The translations under genes and the position numbers were made by a program. A stretch of 25,175 bases of DNA from JAGMCF01 sp964398885 (GTDB lineage Bacteria; Cloacimonadota; Cloacimonadia; JGIOTU-2), in the NCBI GenBank assembly GCA_964398885.1, contig CAYNOU010000036.1, positions 1-25,175 of the forward strand, in the 5' to 3' direction. The notes beneath the pieces are model-generated. The model saw only the letters and a program-made list of their open reading frames with translations, did not search any database and was not told the DNA's origin. Shown here in pieces: positions 1 to 7,261 of this stretch; position 1 is the stretch's first letter; each line of letters begins with the position of its first letter.

Positions 1-1434
1 ACCAGCATATTTTACCTCACAGTAATCCAGACTGTCATTGATACTTGTACTGCCAAAATAGATACCTACCCAATCTCTCTCCTGAGGGGTACTGGCTGCA
101 GATGCGAATACAATATGATTACTTGAATTACCCTGAGCTTTTAATGTACCATTCACGAACATTCCTTTATCTTCAGCAAATTTTACTTCAGTTCCTGGAT
201 TTATAGTCAGTTTAACCCCTTCTTCAATCGTAATATCATCCACCACTTTATAAGTATTAACAGATGTCCATGTCTGATCATAAGTTATAGAGCCGCTAAC
301 CTCGATTACACCACCAACGATTGTAGTAGTAAATTCCCACACATCACCTTCTGTTTGGTTAGAATGGTCATCCATTGCTAATATCTTCCAATAATAGGTT
401 GTCTGTTCATTCAAAGTTCCAGGATCGTAAGTAGTGCTACTCTGATTAATGCTTACCAATTCTCCGCTACCTGGGGTCGGGTTGGTTCCGCAGTATACAT
501 CATAGGTTAAAGGATCTTCATCCGGGTCGTTGCAATCCCAGGAAAGTGGAGTATTAATTGAAACATCTGTTGCATTGTTTCCTGGTAGAGGATTGAATGG
601 TTGCTCAGGTGGTTGATTCTCAATTGTTTCAAATTTCCAAATAGGTCCAGCTGTTTCATCTCTTGAAACATCATTTTTTGTCTTATCTGTGTTTCTTTTA
701 CTATTTAATTTAGACTTTGAATTTTTTATACCCCTGATATTAATATTATTTGCTTTTAGTATTTTCTCTCCTTCACTTGCTATTATTTGCCAGTAATAGG
801 TAGTTTCATAATCTAATTCTTCTGGTTTATATTCTGTGGCAGTTTGATCTTCACTCACTAAGGGAGGATTGCTACTTGTACCAAAATAAACATCATATGT
901 TAATGGATCTTCATCCGGGTCTGAGCAGTCCCAGGAAAGAGTTGTATCAATTGCTACATCTACAGCATTATCTGCAGGTGATGGATTAGATGGTGGATTG
1001 GGTGCTTCATTATCTTGTGTAGTAAATTCCCAAACATCGCCCTCTGTTTGGTTAGAATGGTCATCCATCGCTACTATCTTCCAATAGTATGTTGTTTCTT
1101 TATTTAAAGTCCCAGGATCGTAAGTAGTGCTACTCTGATTAGTGCTTACGAGTTCTCCACTATCAGGTGTTTGGTCTGTTCCAAAGTAAACATCGCAAGT
1201 TAATGAATCTCCATCAGGGTCGGAGCAAGTCCAAGAAAGGTCTGTATTTATTGAGACTGAAGTTGCATTGTCTGCTGGGCTGGGATTTGAAGGTAGATTT
1301 GGTTTTTTATTGCTTGGTCCAGTACTATTTTTACTGCATGAGAATATTAACAATCCAATGAATATGACAGTTAATACTAATGTAATTTTTGATTTCCACA
1401 AATCAACTTTACTTTCATTTCTTTTTTTTAACAT
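1..1434 (-). CDS. Surface lipoprotein with three Fn3-like repeats and a beta-helix region (partial, 3' end off window)
   Basis: The frame is open from ATG at 1434 to the left edge (478 codons, no stop), so the C-terminus is missing. GGAGG at 1440-1444 lies 5 nt upstream of the ATG and fixes the start. The N-terminus is a lipoprotein signal: a basic stretch, a hydrophobic segment (about residues 17-31), then IFSC with the lipidated Cys at residue 33. Three fibronectin-III-like repeats follow (about 45-140, 148-264, 279-370), each with a motif like LSWDCSDPDEDPLTYDVYFG and a TTYYWKI strand. Repeat 2 carries a Lys/Asn/Ser-rich insertion near 220-258. From about residue 371 the sequence (ITIEEGVKLTINPGTEVKF, then VNGTLKAQG) is typical of right-handed parallel beta-helix proteins. 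The likely role is a cell-surface adhesin or carbohydrate-related protein; no catalytic motif is visible. Confidence 0.85.
   Translation of the reverse strand, partial: MLKKRNESKVDLWKSKITLVLTVIFIGLLIFSCSKNSTGPSNKKPNLPSNPSPADNATSVSINTDLSWTCSDPDGDSLTCDVYFGTDQTPDSGELVSTNQSSTTYDPGTLNKETTYYWKIVAMDDHSNQTEGDVWEFTTQDNEAPNPPSNPSPADNAVDVAIDTTLSWDCSDPDEDPLTYDVYFGTSSNPPLVSEDQTATEYKPEELDYETTYYWQIIASEGEKILKANNINIRGIKNSKSKLNSKRNTDKTKNDVSRDETAGPIWKFETIENQPPEQPFNPLPGNNATDVSINTPLSWDCNDPDEDPLTYDVYCGTNPTPGSGELVSINQSSTTYDPGTLNEQTTYYWKILAMDDHSNQTEGDVWEFTTTIVGGVIEVSGSITYDQTWTSVNTYKVVDDITIEEGVKLTINPGTEVKFAEDKGMFVNGTLKAQGNSSNHIVFASAASTPQERDWVGIYFGSTSINDSLDYCEVKYAG
327..1214 (-). repeat. Near-identical internal repeats encoding Fn3-like domains 1 and 3
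   Basis: The DNA coding for the ends of Fn3-like repeats 3 (about 327-520) and 1 (about 1020-1214) is nearly identical over long runs. One block of 30 nt is exact (419-448 and 1112-1141). The middle repeat is much more diverged. This suggests recent duplication or gene conversion between the outer repeats. It is also a place where short-read assembly could collapse or expand the gene. Confidence 0.8.
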
Positions 1435-1768
1435 TTTTTCCTCCAATTATTTTTGATAGATTATTAACTAATTTTAATGATACATACTAAAGAATGCCAA
1501 ATTTTCAACTTTTAAACAATATTAAGGTGAGTTAATTTTAATGCACATAGAATCTCCAATCATACTATTATTTTAATGTTAATTGCACTTAACTCCAATG
1601 TCTCCGTTTTACTCTTCATCTAAGACTTTTTATAAATGCATTTGATTTAGGCCAGAGCTTCATAAGTTTCTTTCCTCATGTATTTTTAACTTTAACTACC
1701 GATAAGCATCAAGTATCCCACCTTCTCCCGACTTCATCGGGATTCGGTGGACAGGCAAGTTTCCAGTT
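1435..1768. other. Intergenic region with one dispersed palindrome
   Basis: These 334 bp separate the fumB end from the lipoprotein start. The half next to the lipoprotein is very AT-rich and should hold its promoter, but I see no convincing -35/-10 pair. A palindrome (TCCCGA-cttca-TCGGGA) lies at 1726-1742, framed by CCACC/GGTGG arms. It has no T-run on either strand, so I do not call it a terminator. No further ORF is supported. Confidence 0.6.
1726..1742. repeat. Dispersed palindrome, CCCGA/TCGGG family
   Basis: TCCCGA (1726-1731), loop CTTCA, TCGGGA (1737-1742), with outer CCACC (1718-1722) and GGTGG (1746-1750) that can extend the stem. It lies about 27 bp beyond the fumB stop codon. 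It matches the core of other palindromes at 15128, 15289, 18899 and 24583. Confidence 0.7.
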
Positions 1769-2323
1769 TCAAATTTTATACTTGGCTATTCCTTCTTTAT
1801 AAAGGTCGTTGCCCTTTGTATCATTTGCAACGATGCAGGGAAAATCTTCAACTTCTAATTTTCTAATGGCTTCAGCCCCTAAATCTTCATAAGCGATAAT
1901 TTCTGCTTTTTTAATAGATTTTGCAATTAAAGCAGCGGCTCCGCCAACCGCAGCGAGATATACAGCTTTATTTTTCTTCATAGAATCAATTACATTTTGT
2001 CCTCTTGGTCCTTTACCAATTGAAGCCTTAAGTCCTCTTTCTAATAACTGAGGAGTTAATGGGTCCATACGATAACTTGTAGTAGGTCCTGCTGAACCAA
2101 TTGGTTTTCCTGGCGGTGCTGGTGCTGGACCGACATAATACATTATCTGACCCTTTAATTCAATTGGCAATTCCTTACCTTGTTCAATCAAATCAACCAA
2201 TCGCTTATGAGCCGCATCCCTGCCAGTATATATTGTTCCTGAAAGTAAAACAGTATCCCCGATTTCTAATTTTGAAACATCCTCATCAGTTAAGGGTGTT
2301 GTTAATTTTACAGTTTTTGGCAT
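1769..2323 (-). CDS. fumB: Class I fumarate hydratase, beta subunit (C-terminal domain type)
   Basis: 184 aa. Works with the alpha subunit (2973-3644) as a two-subunit, oxygen-sensitive [4Fe-4S] class I fumarase interconverting fumarate and malate in the cytoplasm. Family signatures seen are DTVLLSGTIYTGRDAAHKRL near the N-terminus, the substrate-binding stretch GPTTSYRMDPLTPQLL, and the later VGGAAALIAKSI segment. I chose ATG 2323 over the longer frame starting at 2368 because GGAGG (2328-2332) sits 4 nt upstream. The longer frame's extra residues are encoded partly by a repeat (2338-2458). It is separated from its alpha partner by a GxxExxY gene and two hairpin repeat units, which is unusual because these subunits are normally adjacent. 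The symbol is used for the beta subunit of a split enzyme; related genes are also called ttdB. Confidence 0.92.
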   Translation of the reverse strand: MPKTVKLTTPLTDEDVSKLEIGDTVLLSGTIYTGRDAAHKRLVDLIEQGKELPIELKGQIMYYVGPAPAPPGKPIGSAGPTTSYRMDPLTPQLLERGLKASIGKGPRGQNVIDSMKKNKAVYLAAVGGAAALIAKSIKKAEIIAYEDLGAEAIRKLEVEDFPCIVANDTKGNDLYKEGIAKYKI

Positions 2324-2337
2324 TTTTCCTCCATGGA

Positions 2338-2458
2338 TTTTTAAACACAAAGCACTCAAAGAGCACAAAGGATTTTTATTTGTTTAAGAATTAACTTTGT
2401 GTTCTTTGCCTGCCCCGTAAGGAAGTATGACTGTATCGGGGTGGTCTTTGTGTTTCAT
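2338..2458. repeat. Hairpin repeat unit A, containing a nested palindrome
   Basis: An imperfect inverted repeat whose left arm begins AAACACAAAGCAC and whose right arm ends CTTTGTGTTTCAT. A second copy, unit B, lies at 2857-2976. The two units sit in the same orientation on either side of the GxxExxY gene. Unit A's right arm is interrupted by about 36 bp (2409-2444) that begin CCTGCCCC and end GGGGTGG; unit B has only AGGA at that place. Confidence 0.75.
2413..2441. repeat. 29-bp dispersed palindromic repeat, copy 1
   Basis: Starts CCCCGTA and ends TATCGGGG. Its reverse complement occurs at 15183-15211 with 3 mismatches in 29 positions by eye. This copy is nested inside hairpin unit A and appears to be a later insertion, since unit B lacks it. 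Confidence 0.75.
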
Positions 2459-2467
2459 TCCAATATT

Positions 2468-2851
2468 TTAAACAATAACTCTTTTAATTCCATTTTTCAG
2501 TAATTTTACATTAAAATTTATCAGCAATCCTAATTTAATTCCCGATAATCTTAAATAGGTCATAAGTTGTGCAGTATGAATAGGGAGCAATTTCTCTACT
2601 GTTTTTAATTCAATTATCAGGCAATCTTCTAACACTAAATCTGCGTTAAATCCGCATTCAAAGATTTTCCCTTTATATTTTATTGGAATTGGAACTTCCA
2701 TTGCAATATTGAAATCATCAGCTTGTAATTCATAAAACAGACAATGTTGATATACCTTCTCTAAGAGACCTGGACCCAATTCCCTATGAATTTCAATTGC
2801 TTTCCCAATTACAATATTGGAAAGTTTGTTTGCCTTTTCTAAACTATTCAT
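2468..2851 (-). CDS. GxxExxY family protein (PD-(D/E)XK-like)
   Basis: 127 aa. The family-defining motif is visible as GLLEKVY inside IHRELGPGLLEKVY (about residues 22-35). Further on, ADLVLEDCLIIELKT fits the D...ExK arrangement of PD-(D/E)XK nuclease-like folds. The family's function is not established. I chose ATG 2851; the frame extends to 2887, but the extra residues are encoded by the hairpin repeat and resemble the spurious extension of fumB (both contain ALCLKI). No Shine-Dalgarno is evident. The gene sits between fumA and fumB, flanked by repeat units A and B, which suggests it arrived as a unit with the repeats. Families of this kind are often found embedded at odd places in other loci. 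Confidence 0.85.
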   Translation of the reverse strand: MNSLEKANKLSNIVIGKAIEIHRELGPGLLEKVYQHCLFYELQADDFNIAMEVPIPIKYKGKIFECGFNADLVLEDCLIIELKTVEKLLPIHTAQLMTYLRLSGIKLGLLINFNVKLLKNGIKRVIV

Positions 2852-2856
2852 GATTA

Positions 2857-2976
2857 TTTTTAAACACAAAGCACACGAAGGGCACAAAGAAGGACATAGA
2901 TTTTAAAAATTCTTCTATCTTTATGCTTCAATATAAATATCGTTTCTTTGTGTTCTTTGAGGACTTTGTGTTTCAT
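2857..2976. repeat. Hairpin repeat unit B
   Basis: Left arm AAACACAAAGCACACGAAGG (starting about 2867) and right arm CTTTGTGTTCTTTG followed by CTTTGTGTTTCAT (ending about 2976) form an imperfect inverted repeat with an AT-rich centre. The right end overlaps the TGA stop of fumA (2973-2975). Compared with unit A at 2338-2458 it lacks the nested 36-bp palindrome. Confidence 0.75.
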
Positions 2977-3644
2977 ATAACAGCTTCTTTGTGTCTACAG
3001 CAATGGCATTGGATGTTGATTGCAACAGGCATTGTAGCAATATGACAGGGATATGTTTCTATATGTACATCAAGAGCAGTGACTATGCCGCCCAATCCCA
3101 TAGGTCCAACACCAGTTTTGTTTATCCGCTCTAACAATTCTTTTTCAACCTCTGCGAATTTTGGATTAGGATTCCGTGAGCCCATTGGACGCAGTAAAGC
3201 TTTTTTTGCGATTTGAGCAACCTTATCAAATGTTCCACCCAATCCAATACCCACGATTGTTGGTGGGCAAGGATTTCCCCCAGCATTTTTTACAAATTCT
3301 ACAACAAAGTCTTTAACACCTTCTATTCCATCAGCGGCTTTCATCATTTTTACAGTGCTCATATTCTCTGAACCGCCACCTTTTGGTGCAAATGTAATTT
3401 TGACTTTATCTCCAGGAACAATATCAGTATAAATCACTGCTGGGGTATTATCTTTTGTGTTAATCCTATCAATCACTGGGTCATCAACAATAGATTTTCT
3501 GAGATAACCTTCTTTATACCCCTGGNNNNNNNNNNNNNNNNNNNNNNNNNNNNNNNNNNNNNNNNNNNNNNNNNNNNNNNNNNNNNNNNNNNNNNNNNNN
3601 NNNNNNNNNNNNNNNNNNNNNNNNNTTGCTTTTATTTCTCGCAT
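2973..3644 (-). CDS. fumA: Class I fumarate hydratase, alpha subunit, interrupted by an assembly gap
   Basis: Alpha (N-terminal type) subunit of the two-subunit [4Fe-4S] class I fumarase, partner of 1769-2323. After the gap the family sequence is clear: GYKEGYLRKSIVDDP, DNTPAVIYTDIVPGDKVKI, APKGGGSENMS, GGNPCPPTIVGIGLGGTFD and the C-terminal QCHCCRH. The Cys in NPCPP and in the final CHCC motif are probable cluster ligands. The third expected one (CQDTG region) would lie inside the Ns. The start is ATG 3644 (MREIKA) with a GAGGA-type site just upstream (about 3651-3656). Family members have roughly 90 residues between MREIK and GYKEGY, but 100 Ns give only about 33, so the gap is a placeholder and probably nearer 270 bp. 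The frame across the gap is therefore not proven. Confidence 0.88.
   Translation of the reverse strand: MREIKAXXXXXXXXXXXXXXXXXXXXXXXXXXXXXXXXXXQGYKEGYLRKSIVDDPVIDRINTKDNTPAVIYTDIVPGDKVKITFAPKGGGSENMSTVKMMKAADGIEGVKDFVVEFVKNAGGNPCPPTIVGIGLGGTFDKVAQIAKKALLRPMGSRNPNPKFAEVEKELLERINKTGVGPMGLGGIVTALDVHIETYPCHIATMPVAINIQCHCCRHKEAVI
3526..3625. other. Assembly gap (100 N)
   Basis: Exactly 100 Ns inside fumA, the conventional scaffold placeholder for unknown length. Both sides read as the same fumA gene in the right order and orientation, so the scaffold join is credible, but the length is not. Confidence 0.98.
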
Positions 3645-3658
3645 GATTTGTCCTCTTT

Positions 3659-3943
3659 TTAAATTATTCTTTCACCACTTTTTTTAATTTCATTTACAAA
3701 AGGATTTGTATCATCATTCCATTCTTCTGGCAGAAAAGGATGAGGTTCTATACGCAGGTCAATATCCCATCTTAATTTCATTAGTTTTACTCTGTCGTCA
3801 ACAGGGTCACTTGTTAAATTCTTTGAAACAACTGCAATATCAACATCGTTCCATTCATTAAAGTTTCCTTTAACTAAAGAACCAAAGATATGTACAGCAA
3901 ATAAATTCAACTTTGCCTTTTGCAGTTTCTCAATATATCTCAA
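3659..3943 (-). CDS. Minimal nucleotidyltransferase-domain protein (MNT type)
   Basis: 94 aa. The nucleotidyltransferase core is visible as HIFGSLVKGNFNEWNDVDIAVVS (about 18-40): the GS motif and then the metal-binding DxD. The C-terminal region ending EPHPFLPEEWNDDTNPFV is common in minimal nucleotidyltransferases of HEPN-MNT toxin-antitoxin type. No HEPN partner gene is next to it. The start is TTG 3943 with GGAAG about 10 nt upstream; an in-frame stop lies shortly before and no in-frame ATG precedes the domain. It lies between sucD and fumA on the same strand, 14 bp from fumA, so it probably travels in the operon transcript. Its presence in a metabolic operon, beside a palindrome at 3955-3970, suggests insertion. 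A function in the operon is not implied. Confidence 0.8.
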   Translation of the reverse strand: MRYIEKLQKAKLNLFAVHIFGSLVKGNFNEWNDVDIAVVSKNLTSDPVDDRVKLMKLRWDIDLRIEPHPFLPEEWNDDTNPFVNEIKKSGERII

Positions 3944-3954
3944 TGCATTCTTTC

Positions 3955-3970
3955 TTCCGATACATCGGAA
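3955..3970. repeat. Dispersed palindrome between sucD and the nucleotidyltransferase gene
   Basis: TTCCGAT-AC-ATCGGAA, a perfect 7-bp stem with a 2-nt centre. It is related to the CCCGA/TCGGG palindromes elsewhere in the window by a C-to-T and matching G-to-A change. It lies 12 nt upstream of the TTG start of the nucleotidyltransferase gene. Confidence 0.65.
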
Positions 3971-3991
3971 TTACTTTATCGTTTTCTTTAA

Positions 3992-4858
3992 TCATAATTT
4001 TGATTTCAATAGAGTTGCAACTTCGGATGGCTGATTTGCGACAGATATTCCTGCTTCTTCTAAAGCTGCAATTTTTTCAGAAGCGGTTCCAGAGCCACCA
4101 GAAATAATTGCTCCTGCGTGACCCATTCTCTTTCCGGGAGGTGCAGTTTTTCCAACAATAAATCCCACCACAGGTTTGGTAATATTTTGTTTTACAAAAT
4201 TAGCGGTTAATTCCTCAGCATTCCCGCCAATTTCACCAATTAAAGCAATACCTTCTGTTTCCGGGTCTTTTTCAAATAGCTTCAAGCAATCAATAAAATT
4301 CATACCAATAATTGGGTCACCACCAATTCCAATACAGGTGGATTCACCAAGTCTTGATTTTGTAATATGGTCTACAATTTCATAGGTTAAAGTTCCACTA
4401 CGAGAAATAAGTCCGATTTTTCCTTTTTTAAAAATTTGAGCAGGCAAGATTCCAACCTTTGATTTTCCAGGAGAAATTAATCCTGGACTATTTGGACCGA
4501 TTATATGAATATTTTTTCTTTCCAAATATTCAGTAATTTTTATCATATCAATTATGGGAATGCCTTCAGAAATAGTAACAATCAATTTTATGCCTGAATC
4601 AGCAGATTCATAGATAGCATCAGTTGCAAATTTTGCTGGAACAAAAATAATAGAAGTATTTGCAGAAGTCTCTTTAACTGCTTGCTGCATTGAATTATAA
4701 ACAGGAATTCCATCAATTTCTTGTCCACCTTTGCCTGGAGAAACTCCTGCAACAACATTTGTTCCATACTGTTTCATCTGTTTGGCATGAAAACTACCAT
4801 CTCGTCCTGTTATACCTTGAACAATAACCTTTGTTTTTTCGTCAATTAAGATGCTCAT
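3992..4858 (-). CDS. sucD: Succinyl-CoA synthetase (ADP/GDP-forming), alpha subunit
   Basis: 288 aa, the usual family length. With SucC it interconverts succinyl-CoA and succinate with substrate-level phosphorylation. The N-terminal CoA-binding Rossmann part shows VIVQGITGRDGSFHAKQMK and GVSPGKGG; the central part has GIIGPNSPGLI-like and ISRSGTLTYEI sequence. The phosphohistidine is His247 in GKRMGHAGAIISGGSGTA. The gene starts 9 bp after sucC without an obvious Shine-Dalgarno, so translational coupling is likely. In the methylmalonyl-CoA route it is the ATP-yielding or ATP-consuming step. No oddities in sequence or length. Confidence 0.96.
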   Translation of the reverse strand: MSILIDEKTKVIVQGITGRDGSFHAKQMKQYGTNVVAGVSPGKGGQEIDGIPVYNSMQQAVKETSANTSIIFVPAKFATDAIYESADSGIKLIVTISEGIPIIDMIKITEYLERKNIHIIGPNSPGLISPGKSKVGILPAQIFKKGKIGLISRSGTLTYEIVDHITKSRLGESTCIGIGGDPIIGMNFIDCLKLFEKDPETEGIALIGEIGGNAEELTANFVKQNITKPVVGFIVGKTAPPGKRMGHAGAIISGGSGTASEKIAALEEAGISVANQPSEVATLLKSKL

Positions 4859-4867
4859 TTTAATATT

Positions 4868-6004
4868 TTAATTTTTCGTAAGATTGATTGCTGTTTGTGC
4901 TGCTTCTGCCATTGAAGTTGCAAGAATCAATTTGCTTTCTTTAAGGATATTATGGGCAGCTTCTTCATTAGTGCCAGTTAACCGAATTACAATAGGAATA
5001 TCAACCTTCAGAGTATTTAGAGCTTCAATCAATCCTTTTGCCACATCATCACAACGAGTAATTCCCCCAAAAATATTTATCATTACAGCTTTAACATTTT
5101 TATCGCTGAGCAAGATATTCATTGCATCAATAACTTTTTGTGGATTTGAGCTGCCACCAATATCTAAAAAATTTGCAGGTTCTCCGCCATAAAATTTTAT
5201 CAAATCCATTGTAGCCATTGCAAGACCTGCCCCATTTACCATACAGCCAATATTACCATTCAGACGAATATAGCTTAATCCTTTTGATTTTGCTTCCATC
5301 TCTTTTTCTTCATCAGGTAGAATTTCTCTCATCTTTTCTATATCAGGATGTCTATAAAGGGCATTATCATCAAAGTTGATTTTTGCATCAAGAGCCAGAA
5401 CATTGCCTTTTTTGTCTAACACCAATGGATTTATTTCTGCTAAAGAAGCGTCATTTTCAATGTAACATCTATACAAATTTTGAATGATTTTTGCAACCTG
5501 TCTAACTATTTTTATATCATCAAATATTTTGAATGCAAGATTCCGAGCCTGAAAGTCAAATAATCCTCCATCAAATGGGTTAACATAAAGTTTATAAATT
5601 TTTTCTGGGGTTGTTTTGGCAACCTCCTCAATATCAATTCCTCCTGCGGAACTTACCATAAAAACGATACTCTTTGAATTTCTGTCATTAGTAATTCCAA
5701 CGTAATATTCGCTTTTAATGTCTATTGCTTCAGACACGAGCACTTTTTCAACAGTTAGCCCTTTGATATTCATACCTAAAATTTGTGTACCAAACTGCTC
5801 TGCTTCGTCAGGATTTTTTGCGAGTTTAACACCGCCAGCTTTACCTCTTCCGCCGACTTGAACCTGAGCTTTAATGATTACATTTTCGTTAAATTTTAAG
5901 GTTGCTTGTTTTACTTCTTGAGGGGTATAACATAGAATTTCAGTTGGTGTAGGTATATTGTATTTTGAAAAAATCTTTTTTGCCTGATACTCATGAATTT
6001 TCAT
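4868..6004 (-). CDS. sucC: Succinyl-CoA synthetase, beta subunit (ATP-grasp)
   Basis: 378 aa, close to the family's usual 380-390. The N-terminal MKIHEYQAKKIFSKY is the standard beginning. The ATP-grasp part follows (VIIKAQVQVGGRGKAGGVKL), and the C-terminal CoA-ligase part has GGSSNPQKVIDAM and NIFGGITRCDDVAKGL. It is the first gene of the leftward sucC-sucD-fumA-fumB operon. The 279-bp divergent spacer upstream must hold its promoter; a TTGACA candidate is listed at 6038-6065. The nucleotide specificity (ATP or GTP) cannot be told safely from sequence by eye. Confidence 0.96.
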   Translation of the reverse strand: MKIHEYQAKKIFSKYNIPTPTEILCYTPQEVKQATLKFNENVIIKAQVQVGGRGKAGGVKLAKNPDEAEQFGTQILGMNIKGLTVEKVLVSEAIDIKSEYYVGITNDRNSKSIVFMVSSAGGIDIEEVAKTTPEKIYKLYVNPFDGGLFDFQARNLAFKIFDDIKIVRQVAKIIQNLYRCYIENDASLAEINPLVLDKKGNVLALDAKINFDDNALYRHPDIEKMREILPDEEKEMEAKSKGLSYIRLNGNIGCMVNGAGLAMATMDLIKFYGGEPANFLDIGGSSNPQKVIDAMNILLSDKNVKAVMINIFGGITRCDDVAKGLIEALNTLKVDIPIVIRLTGTNEEAAHNILKESKLILATSMAEAAQTAINLTKN

Positions 6005-6037
6005 TTTTACTATCAGCTTTTTGAAATTTAGTGGGGA

Positions 6038-6065
6038 GTTACAAAGTCTGAAAATTACTTGTCAA
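6038..6065 (-). promoter_or_regulatory. sucC: Candidate sigma-70-type promoter for the sucC operon
   Basis: On the minus strand TTGACA (6065-6060), a 16-nt spacer, then TGTAAC (6043-6038, 4 of 6 matches to TATAAT). It would start transcription about 25-30 nt before the sucC ATG. The -35 is perfect but the -10 is weak, and chance matches are common in AT-rich DNA. Confidence 0.4.
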
Positions 6066-6247
6066 GTGAAATATTAAATTTTAAAATTTTTTTGTTAAGT
6101 TATGTAATAGATGTAATCTTTTTAGAAAATCTAATCTTTTTTATGTGGAGTTATTCAAATTTCTAACTTGTTAATTCTTGTTTATATCTGGATTTATTTA
6201 AGTAGTACACATTTTTTATAATCAACAATAATTAAAATTTTTTTCAA

Positions 6248-6276
6248 TTGACAAAAATTTTCATAGATACTGTTTA
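6248..6276 (+). promoter_or_regulatory. Candidate promoter for the epimerase gene, possibly leaderless
   Basis: TTGACA (6248-6253), a 17-nt spacer, TGTTTA (6271-6276). Transcription would then begin at or next to the ATG at 6284, giving an almost leaderless message. That agrees with the absence of a Shine-Dalgarno before this gene. The -10 is poor, so this is tentative. Confidence 0.3.
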
Positions 6277-6283
6277 AGACAAA

Positions 6284-7261
6284 ATGAAACCAAAAGCAAT
6301 TGTAACAGGGTCAAATGGATTTATTGGTAGTAATCTTGTAAGAGAATTACTGTCTAAAAATTATGATGTAACATGCTTGGTAAGAAAAACATCAAATTTA
6401 GAATCCATAAAAAATCTTCCAGTAAAATTTGCTTATGGTGATTGTAATGATATTGAGTCATTGAGAAAAGGGTGTGAAGGTCAGGATTATGTTTTCCATT
6501 TAGCGGCAAAAGTAAAAGAAAAATCCAGGAAGAAATATTTTGAAGTAAATCTTGATGGCACAAAAAATTTATTAACTGCCATAAATGAACTCAATATAAA
6601 AAAATTCATATTTCTTAGTTCTCAAGCTGCTGCTGGACCATCAGAGAGCAAAATTCCAAAAACTGAGGAAGAATCTGAAAATCCTATCTCTTACTATGGC
6701 AAGAGTAAGCTGGCAGCAGAAAAATATGTTAGAAAGTATGCAAAAATTCCATGGACTATTATCAGACCTTCAAGCGTATTTGGACCTTATGATAAGGATT
6801 TCTACATCTATTTTAAATTAGTGAAAAAGGGCTTTGCACCTTTAGTTGGGTTTGGTGAAAAGTTTATTAGCTTGATTTATGTTGAAGACCTGTCAAATTT
6901 AATAATTAAAGCAACAGAAAACCCTAAAGCTAATTATCAAACATTCTTTGCTTCTGATGGAAATATATATTCATGGAATGATTTTATAGAGATATTAAAG
7001 AATGTTATGAAAAAAAAAGTGATTATACTTAAGATTCCTATGTCTTTTGCTTATACCACAGCATTTTTTAATGAATGCACAAAATATTTACACAAAAAAC
7101 AAGCTACACTAAATCTACAAAAGGTAAAAGAAATGAAAATTAAATATTGGCTATGCAGTTCAGAGAAAGCAAGAAAGTTATTAAATTTTTCACCTAAGTT
7201 TTCTTTTGATAAAGCCTTACAAAAAACATATAATTGGTATAAAGAAAATAAATGGTTATAA
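6284..7261 (+). CDS. NAD(P)-dependent epimerase/dehydratase (extended SDR)
   Basis: 325 aa. The Rossmann nucleotide-binding motif TGSNGFIGSNL is at residues 8-18 (TGxxGxxG type). The catalytic SYYGKSK (YxxxK) lies near residues 138-145, and an upstream FLSSQAAAG strand supplies the Ser. These define extended short-chain dehydrogenases, which usually act on nucleotide sugars or on sterol/flavonoid-like alcohols. The substrate cannot be read from sequence. The FVRPSSVFGP-like segment (IIRPSSVFGPYDKDF) is typical. It is the first gene of a rightward pair and overlaps the next CDS by 10 nt, so both are probably co-translated. No Shine-Dalgarno is apparent. Confidence 0.9.
   Translation: MKPKAIVTGSNGFIGSNLVRELLSKNYDVTCLVRKTSNLESIKNLPVKFAYGDCNDIESLRKGCEGQDYVFHLAAKVKEKSRKKYFEVNLDGTKNLLTAINELNIKKFIFLSSQAAAGPSESKIPKTEEESENPISYYGKSKLAAEKYVRKYAKIPWTIIRPSSVFGPYDKDFYIYFKLVKKGFAPLVGFGEKFISLIYVEDLSNLIIKATENPKANYQTFFASDGNIYSWNDFIEILKNVMKKKVIILKIPMSFAYTTAFFNECTKYLHKKQATLNLQKVKEMKIKYWLCSSEKARKLLNFSPKFSFDKALQKTYNWYKENKWL

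Noticed and set aside
1718..1750. Terminator of the suc/fum operon
   Set aside because: The hairpin is stable but lacks a T-run on either strand and belongs to a dispersed repeat family.
2324..2368. N-terminal extension of fumB (and of GxxExxY at 2852-2887)
   Set aside because: Both extensions are encoded by the hairpin repeats and share ALCLKI. Internal ATGs fit the family starts, with a strong ribosome site in the fumB case.
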